Under the pieces are notes generated by a model that saw nothing but the letters and a program-made list of their open reading frames with translations, had not been told where the DNA came from and searched no databases. The translations under genes and the position numbers were made by a program. Shown here piece after piece: positions 57,632-64,000 of a stretch of DNA of 64,000 nucleotides; position 1 is the stretch's first letter; every line of letters starts with the position of its first letter. Source of the stretch: Pseudomonas sp. KNUC1026 (GTDB lineage: Bacteria > Pseudomonadota > Gammaproteobacteria > Pseudomonadales > Pseudomonadaceae); contig NZ_CP087138.1 of NCBI RefSeq assembly GCF_021650705.1, positions 124,001 through 188,000 of the forward strand, given 5' to 3'.

Positions 57632-58575
57632 GGCTCTGTACGTAATTGGCAGAAACTCAGCCAAACCCACACCGCAGAGCAGTTGCCGTAGAGTCTCCCG
57701 CCATCCAGGGAAAGGAGTCCTCTGATGGCCAGTCGATACGATATTTCAGATGAAGCTTGGGATTTGGTTGCAGATCTTTTCATAGGTCCGCAGCGCAAAG
57801 GCCGCCCGCGTCGTGATGACCGGCAGATGCTCAATGGCATTCTGTGGGTACTCTGTTCGGGAGCACCATGGCGCGACATGCCGGAGGATTTCGGGCCCTG
57901 GTCAAGCGTCTATCAGCGCTTTCGTGATTGGCGAAACCAACGTGTCTTCAACCAGATGCTCAAACGGCTGCAACTGAAGCTCAACGAAAAAGGCCGGATC
58001 GATCTGAAGACCTGGATGATCGATTCAACCGCCATACGTGCCTCCCGCTCGGCCTCCGGCGCGGGTAAAAAAGGGGGCCTGACGAACCTGCCGACCATGC
58101 TCTAGGCCGCAGCCGCGGGGGCTTCACAACCAAGATTCACATGCTGTGCGACGCTAACGGCATTCCTCTTCGTTTTTTACTTTCCGGCGGCAATGCCAGC
58201 GACATCAACTACGCCCAACCCCTCTTGGACGGCGCCCACCTGCCAACTGTTCGTGGCCGGCCACGCAAGCGCTGCAGATGGCTCCTGGCAGACAAAGGCT
58301 ATGACGCCGAGGCGCTACGCCAATACTGCGACCGCTATCGAATGCAGCCCGTCATTCCCCTTCGGATGATGAAGCGCAAGCCGAAACCGGGCTTGCCTCG
58401 CCTGTTCGACAGGCCCAAATACGCGCAGCGGAACATCATTGAGCGGATGTTCGGCTGGCTCAAAGACAACCGCAGAATTGTTACGCGCTATGACAAGCTG
58501 GCAGAGAGCTTTGCCGCTATGGTTTCGCTGGCGTGCTCGTTGCGGTGTTTGAAACAGTTGGTTTCGTACAGAGCC
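57632..58575 (+). mobile_element. IS5-family (IS427-group-like) insertion sequence
   Basis: About 944 bases bounded by inverted repeats GGCTCTGTACG (57632) and its complement CGTACAGAGCC (58565-58575). CTAG is found at both junctions (57629-57632, 58575-58578), consistent with insertion at CTAG with duplication of TA. It encodes one transposase in two overlapping frames. Confidence 0.88.
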
Positions 58576-58578
58576 TAG
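57725..58578 (+). CDS. IS5-family transposase in two frames
   Basis: First frame (57725-58105): MASRYDISDEAWDLVADLFI, DUF4096-type N-terminus, first catalytic Asp in WMIDSTAIRA, ending after AGKKG. Second frame (one base back from about 58075): PDEPADHALGRSRGGF, TKIHMLCDANGIPL, second Asp in LADKGYDAEALR and Glu in IERMFGWLKDNRR, to TAG 58576-58578. The shift occurs at AAAAAAGGGGG. Many IS427-group elements fuse two frames by programmed -1 slippage, but this run would also be prone to a sequencing deletion. The stop codon is completed by the target-site TA and a flanking G. Confidence 0.85.
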
Positions 58579-58735
58579 AGTGGCGCGCCTTTAGGCGCAA
58601 GCCTTTGGCCATACTCCAAGGGGCAGTGCACGATAGCCATTAAATGCACCCCCACATATCATTGAGACCGCCCGTAACGTCTGCCGCGAACCACGGCAGG
58701 CCACGTGCATCGCAATGAGTCTGACTAACTCCCCC

Positions 58736-59550
58736 TCACAACCTCTTCGCATTCCAAACCAACAATACCTTCGCATGAATCGTCAAATCATCAATCCGCG
58801 CCGTCTGATCCTTATGCTTCTTGTTATCCGAAATCAGCCACATATGCTCCTCATCCATCCGCTGCAGCCGCTTGATGAACAGCTCCCCCAGCCACGTCAC
58901 CAGGTACACCCCTTCACCCACATACTCGGTCACCCCCCGGTCGACGATCACCGGGTCTTTGTCGTTGATGGTCCCTTCCATGCTTTGCCCCCAGCCGGTC
59001 ACGATCGCGAGCGAGGTGGGCTGGGTGTAGGTGACGCCTTTTTCCTGTAGCAGATCGGCGCTCACGATGATGTTGCGGATGGCCTGGTTGTAATCGGACG
59101 GCACCTGGCCGTGGCCCATGGCGGCGCGCACGTCGTACTGGGGATCACGATTTCGTCGGGCTTGCCGCGCAGGGCAGTGACGTTGCGGGGGGCCGGGGTG
59201 AGCGGCAGGTCGCTGGGCTCAAGTGCGGCGGCTTCGATGCGCAGGCGGGCTTCGGCGGAGAGGCCTTTGACCTTGGTGAGCATGTGCTTGACCTGGTCGG
59301 AGGTGGAAAGGGTGGGGGTGGGTTTGGCCGGCGCGGCGGGCGCGGTGGCGCTCAGCAACAGCGATGAGGGATCGACGCGCAGGGCGGCGGCCATGGCTGT
59401 GATATCGGCCAGGGACGGTTCGCGGGTGTCTTTCTCGTAATTGCCGACACGCGACTGTGATTTCCAGCCGCAGGCCTCGGCCAGCTGGGCCTGCGAGAGG
59501 CCGGCGGCGGCGCGGAAGCGCTTGATGCGTTGCCCTAATGATTCGTTCAT
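58736..59550 (-). CDS. Phage-type repressor with XRE DNA-binding and S24 peptidase domains (one frame break)
   Basis: A CI/PrtR-like repressor of about 270 residues. N-terminal helix-turn-helix: LGQRIKRFRAAAGLSQAQLA, then SRVGNYEKDTREPSL. C-terminal S24 (LexA-like) domain: TGWGQSMEGTINDKDPVIV with the catalytic serine and GELFIKRLQR with the lysine. It would self-cleave on RecA activation and release lysis or pyocin genes. One base is missing near 59141 at IVIPQYDVRAAMG. Only a Q-like gene remains of the prophage on the other side of the operators. Confidence 0.85.
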
Positions 59551-59561
59551 GCGCGGGATTC

Positions 59562-59623
59562 AAACACGGATTGAAATGACAGTGTTTCACTTTTTGTGTT
59601 TGAAATAAACACATAATGTGTTT
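59562..59623. promoter_or_regulatory. Cluster of repressor operator half-sites
   Basis: Between the repressor and the Q-like gene, AAACAC/GTGTTT half-sites occur at 59562, 59582, 59596, 59607 and 59618. The last pair is a perfect dyad AAACACATAATGTGTTT (59607-59623), and 59596-59612 (GTGTTTGAAATAAACAC) is another. The spacing overlaps the divergent promoters, as in lambdoid operator arrays, so this is the probable binding region of the S24 repressor. Confidence 0.6.
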
Positions 59624-59732
59624 AGGCTTGGTTTCAGATGCAGGGCTGGCATGAGGTGAACGGTCCTGCGGCAATACACACAGCAGGGCTACTGGCGGTA
59701 CCGGTGGCCTGTGGAATACGGGGGAGTGAACC

Positions 59733-60157
59733 ATGAAGAAACGGACTTATGTCGGCAAGGCGATGGGTGATACGGAGTGGCTGCTGGAGCAGTGGGGCTG
59801 GTGGCGGATGGATGGGGTGGGGGTGCCGCGGTACACCTCGCCGTTGTATGCGCTGATTCGGGATAACACGCCGTGTGAGGGGGCGGGCGGCGGTATTCGT
59901 TGACGGATGACCAGGCGCTGGCGATCGATGGGGCGGTGGCACGGTTGACGAAGCGGGATGCGCAGATGGGGGATTTTATCTGGCTGTATTTCGGGGCGAA
60001 GTACCCGGCGTTGCGGATTGCGCGGTTGGCGGGGATCAGTGAGGCGAAGGTGCGGGAGTTGGTGCGGGCGGGGGCGGCTTGGGTGGATGCGGCGTTGGAG
60101 GGGTTGCGGGGTAGGGAGGAGGAGAGTGTGCGTGTGGGGAGGGTGGCTTGTGTGTAG
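59733..60157 (+). CDS. Phage antitermination Q-like protein (one frame break)
   Basis: A protein of about 142 residues in two frames. First part: MKKRTYVGKAMGDTEWLLEQ, then WGWWRMDGVGVPRYTSPLYA. Second part: LTDDQALAIDGAVARLTKRD, FIWLYFGAKYPALRIARLAG. This W-x-W and helix-turn-helix layout is that of phage antitermination protein Q families in Pseudomonas prophages and tailocins. The break near 59890 equals one missing base in a GGCGGGCGGCGG run. GGGGAGTG precedes ATG 59733. No late phage genes follow, so the module is a remnant or the regulator of something elsewhere. Confidence 0.65.
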
Positions 60158-60197
60158 GGGGATTTGGGGCGGTAGGGTGTAGATGTGCATGCTGCAT

Positions 60198-60222
60198 GTC
60201 GCCCGGCTAGCCGGCCTCCCAC
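60198..60222. repeat. REP unit
   Basis: Single REP unit (GTCGCCCGGCTAGCCGGC type) just after the Q-like gene. Confidence 0.8.
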
Positions 60223-60254
60223 TTTTGAATGTGTGGGGGTGGGTTTGAAGAAGG

Positions 60255-60308
60255 TTTCCGCGCGGATAAGAGGGCGGTTTTATGAGGGCGTGGTTTGGTT
60301 GTTTGGTT
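60255..60308. repeat. Direct repeat flanking the sensor-kinase gene (left copy)
   Basis: TTTCCGCGCGGATAA and the 39 bases after it recur at 63871-63924 with about 80 % identity (first 15 identical). The two copies bracket the 3.3-kb hybrid kinase gene. Their role is unknown. Confidence 0.6.
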
Positions 60309-60325
60309 GATTCAGGTGTTTTGAG

Positions 60326-60359
60326 ACCCCGGTGTTGATGCCGGGGTTTTTTTGTTTTT
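60326..60359. terminator. Rho-independent terminator
   Basis: Stem ACCCCGG (60326-60332) and CCGGGGT (60341-60347) with loop TGTTGATG, followed by a T-rich run to 60359. It can end transcription of the Q-like gene; the T-tract is on the + strand side only. Confidence 0.8.
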
Positions 60360-60381
60360 GGAGGGTGGCGCGTCGGGGCGA

Positions 60382-63300
60382 TCAGGGGGCGGCGAGCAGC
60401 AGTTTGATGCGCTCGGCCATGGTTTCCATGGCGAAGGGTTTGGTGAGTACCTGCATGCCGTCTTCGAGTTGCACGTCGCCGATCACGGCCTGTTCGGCGT
60501 AGCCGGTGATGAACAGCACTTTGAGATCCTGGCGAGCCCGGCGTGCGCGGTCTGCGACCTGGCGGCCGTTGATGCCTCCGGGCAGGCCCACGTCTGTAAT
60601 CAGCAGGTCGATACGGGCGGTGGACTCCAGAATGGTCAATGCGCCTGCACCGTCGGCGGCTTCGAGGGTGATGTAGCCCAGCTCTTCCAGCACTTCGGCC
60701 ACCATGGTCCGGATGCTGGGTTCATCATCGACCACCAGCACCGTGTCACCCACTCCTGCGATTTCAGCCTGTGACAGGCGGGCCGCCTCGAGTGGTTGAA
60801 GGGCTTCGCCTTCATGGCGCGGCAGGTAGATGTACATCGCCGTGCCTACATTGACCGTAGAGTGCACCCTGACCTGGCCCCCGGATTGTTTGGCGAACCC
60901 GTAGATCATCGAAAGCCCCAGGCCGGTGCCTTTGCCGATGGGTTTGGTGGTGAAGAACGGGTCGAAGATGCGGGCGATGACTTTTGGCGGCATGCCCAGC
61001 CCGGTGTCGCTGACGCATAGGCACAGGTATTCACCCGCCGGGAGATCGAAAGACGCAGCCATGCGGTTGTCGATCACTTTGTTCGACGCCTGGATCACGA
61101 TTCGGCCGCCATCGGGCATGGCGTCCCGGGCATTGATGCACAGGTTGAGCAATGAGTTTTCGAGCTGCGAAGCATCTACCCGTGCATTCCATAGGTCGGG
61201 CATCAGATTGAGCTGTAGCTCCACCTGCGGCCCGACGGTGCGCCGGATCAGTTCTTCCATCTCCACGATCAACCGGGCAGCGTCGGTGGGTTTGGGGTCC
61301 AGCGTTTGCTGGCGGGAGAAGGCCAGAAGCCGGTGGGTCAGGGCGGCGGCTCGCCGCGCCGCACTTTGCGCCGTGCCGACGTATCGCTCGACGTCATTGA
61401 GGCGCCCCTGGGCCAGGCGCCTTTGCAACAGTTCCAGCGAACCGCTGATGCCAGCCAGCAGGTTGTTGAAGTCGTGAGCGAGGCCGCCGGTGAGCTGGCC
61501 TACCGCTTCCATCTTCTGGCTTTGCCGTAACGCTTCTTCGGCTTTGGCGAGGGCTGCAACCTGTTCCTTTTCGGAGGTCGCATCACGGCCAACAGCGATG
61601 ATGAAGTCATCGGAGGGGCCCGCCGTCCAGGAGATCCACCGATAATTTCCGCTTTTTGTTCGATAGCGGTTTTCGAAGCGATTCAAGTGCTGCTTCTGCG
61701 CCGCAATGGTTTGAGCGCCCTGTTCGGTATGTTGGAGGTCTTCAGGGTGTATCAGCTCGAAGAGGTTGGCGCCAAGCAGGTCTTCTTCAGCCCAACCCAG
61801 CACTTCCGTCCAGGCCGGGTTGATGGCGGTGATCGTGCCATCGAAGCTTGCGACCAACATCAGGTCACTGGAGAGCTGCCACAGCCTGTTTCGGTCCAGG
61901 GTGCGCTCTTGTACCTGCAACTCGAGCGACGCCGCCAGTGTGTTCAGCTCCTGTTCGGCCTTGTAGCGCTGAACGGCTGAGCGGGTATTGGTGGCCACGC
62001 TCTGGATGAAGGCGATATCACCGTTCGACCATTGGGTAGGCTTTGCATGGTTCACAAAAAAGAATGCAGCCAGCCGTTTGGCTTCGATCAAAGGGACATG
62101 CACAAGTGCGCTACTGCCGAATGCCAGGAAGTGCTGAACGTGGGCCTTGGTTCTCAAGTCCTTGGAAACATCATCGATGATGATCATCTCGCCCAGATCG
62201 AGTGCCGAGATGGAGCTCCCGAAATCCTCCGTTCGATGTGTGCCCGTGCCCTTGGGAAGGCGGGGCAGGCACCAGTCGTGCTCAACGGTGAACACTGTGC
62301 CGTCTGCACTCACCGTCGCGTAGCCGGCCCGGTCGGCATTGAGTGTGCGCCCAAGGATCTGCGACGCCTTGTAGGCGAGCGCAGCAGGGTCCTCGATCAG
62401 CCTGAAGGCCTCGTTCAACTCGATCAGCGCTGCGCGCCGCTGTTCTTCGCGTTTTCGAGCGCTGATGTCCGAAAAAGAATGGCGACCTGGCGTTGCTCGG
62501 GCTCGCCCATGCGGTAGGCATACACTTCGTAATGCCGATTGCCCAGGCACTTTGCCGTGTGCTCGAACCTGGCCGGTTGGCCGTTGCGAGCGACCTCGGC
62601 GTAACGGTGAAAAAAATACTGCTCATGCTCGGGGGCCAATGTTCGCATCCACTGGCCAACAACGTTTTTAAGCCCCGTCTGGTGTTCGAATGCCGAATTC
62701 ACCTCGAGGAAGCGATAGTCATAAGGGTATGAGGCGTCGTCGCATTGGACTTCGACGATACAAAAGCCGTGATCGAGTGCGTTGTACAGGGAGCGATAAC
62801 GATGTTCGCTGAGCTCCAGTACTTTCTCGGCGGTCTTGAGTGCGGAAATATCGCGGGATACCGACAGGATTCTTTCTGGCTGCCCATCGGCGCCGTTGAT
62901 GGGCGTGACCTGAACGTCCCACCAGCGAGGGTTGCCGGCGAATGTGGCCGCCTCGCCTTGAAAGCGGCCGGTTTGGCCAACACGGGCTGCAGCCAGTGCG
63001 TTCTTTGCGTCGACATTGCCATCGCCTTCCCAGAAATCCGGCCAGGGGCAGCCGCGGATGTCGTTGAAGTCGCTGACTTCCATGGCCCTTTTGCCGCCCT
63101 CGCTCATGAAAGCGAGGCGGCCCTCCAGGTCCAGCACCTTGATACAGTCGCCCGAGGCGCTCAATACGCTTTCCATGAAGTCAGCGTCGGCTTTGTGCTT
63201 TTGATAATCCAGGTGCTGCTGGGTCTGATCGCGAAGTACCTTGATATAGCCGTGCAGCGCGCCGGCGGCGTCCCTCAACGGCATCATTTCGCCGCTGCCC

Positions 63301-63677
63301 CAGAACAACGAGCCGTCGTTGCGCAAATGCCAGCGTTCGTCATTGGCACGCCCCTGGCTGAGCGCCAGGCCCATCTCTTTTTGAGGCATGTGCGCAAGCC
63401 GGTCCGACTCGGTGAAGATGCAGGCTATGGGTTGGCCCCGCATGTCGTCGGTACCCCATCCCAGGATGCGCACTGCCCCCTCATTCCACTCGGTGATCGA
63501 GCCTTCGGCATCCAGCGTGATAATCCCGTAGTCGACAGCGCTGTTGATGATCATGCCATAGCGTTGCTCGGACGCCGCTGCCGCTAGTTGAAGCTGTTTT
63601 ACCTGCGCTTGCAGCGATTCGATCTGCGCTGCCGGGTCGGCTGACGAGAGGGATTCAGGCTTGGATTGGTTGGTCAT
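60382..63677 (-). CDS. Hybrid sensor histidine kinase / response regulator with PAS and GAF domains (one frame break)
   Basis: A large soluble sensor kinase of about 1,098 residues. Order: PAS domains in the first 420 residues (GIITLDAEGSITEWNEGAVR; IKVLDLEGRLAFMSEGGKRA; HRYRSLYNALDHGFCIVEVQ), GAF domain (residues about 430-590; LIEDPAALAYKASQILGRTL), PAS (MLVASFDGTITAINPAWTEV), HisKA with His in GQLTGGLAHDFNNLLAGISG, HATPase (NARDAMPDGG; DTGLGMP; GKGTGLGLSMIYG) and C-terminal receiver with Asp in DLLITDVGLPGG. Frame break near 62474 in a T run (ILFSDIS expected), one base missing. ATG 63677 is chosen; TTG 63692 is possible. No transmembrane helices; signal unknown. Confidence 0.88.
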
Positions 63678-64000
63678 CGGGGTAGAGGACAACGAGGTGG
63701 GGTTTTTGAGGTTTTACCGCATTTATGCGCCCGCTGCAGCCTCGCGGGGTGGCGGCCAGTAGATTGATTGCAGAAACGGCCTCGATCAAGCGGCTGGCGC
63801 CGGGCGGCAAGGATATAGGGTTCACACGCCAGGCGGCAGGCATGGGGCGAAACAGGTTGTGAAAAAAGGCTTTCCGCGCGGATAAAGGGGTGGTTTTATG
63901 GCAGCGTGGATTAGTTGTTGGGTTACAGCGTTTTAAGGGGAGGTGGGTGGTGTTTTGTTGATGGGGCGTCGCGGGATGAAGGTCTTAAATCTGGACCACT
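63678..64000. other. Region upstream of the sensor kinase
   Basis: No supported gene. It includes the right copy of the direct repeat (63871-63924) and should include the kinase promoter. A 62-codon frame at 63655-63843 on the minus strand overlaps the kinase start and has no support. Confidence 0.5.

Noticed and set aside
58591..58776. 61-codon minus-strand frame between IS and repressor
   Set aside because: No start signal, no recognised family, and it overlaps the repressor's 3' end.

Overview
The window reads as a high-GC Pseudomonas chromosome, probably of the putida/entomophila kind. The indicators are a near-textbook guanidinobutyrase gene, BdlA-like and HAMP chemoreceptors, FecIR-type iron signalling, an achromobactin locus, and many REP-type palindromes between genes. 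No rRNA, tRNA or CRISPR array was seen.

Layout. 1-3.8 kb: end of a TonB siderophore receptor, a GNAT acetyltransferase, a DUF2946 protein and a PepSY membrane protein. 3.1-8.7 kb: a guanidino-acid operon (gbuA, SnoaL-like protein, NCS1 permease, aldehyde dehydrogenase) divergent from a LysR regulator. 8.8-16.9 kb: a less GC-rich island with a VasX-like type VI toxin, two related membrane proteins likely to be its immunity proteins, a toxin fragment, and a row of orphan immunity-type genes (SUKH, Imm26, NTF2-fold and others). 17-19.7 kb: two PAS chemoreceptors. 20-39.6 kb: an achromobactin-type siderophore locus running fecI-fecR-receptor-acsF-acsD-acsE-MFS-acsC-acsB-acsA-cbrABCD, then a FhuF-like reductase and an RraA-fold protein, nearly all tightly spaced or overlapping. 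39.8-43.3 kb: chemoreceptors around tspO. 43.5-49.7 kb: an orphan HicB, a truncated NERD protein, and two RTX-like paralogues forming a REP-bounded duplication, with an IS110 element and a 114-bp REP array between them. 50.5-58.6 kb: a defence-like island with a McrA-like HNH endonuclease, an AvcD-type cytidine deaminase with an AT-rich leader, a DUF262/HEPN pair, and IS5-family copies on both sides of that pair. 58.7-64 kb: a small prophage regulatory module (S24 repressor, operators, Q-like antiterminator) and a large hybrid sensor kinase.

Working together, fecIR and the receptor probably sense ferric siderophore and switch on synthesis (acs), export (MFS), uptake (cbr) and iron release (FhuF-like). 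The VasX block and the 50-58 kb block are accessory conflict systems.

Data-quality warning: about 20 reading-frame breaks occur in about 15 genes, mostly equal to one missing base in or beside a short homopolymer. Many fall in otherwise intact conserved genes (gbuA, acsE, receptor, kinase), so sequencing or consensus error is the leading explanation and most of these genes should not be called pseudogenes on this evidence. Family assignments come from recognising the translated sequences, not from a database search.
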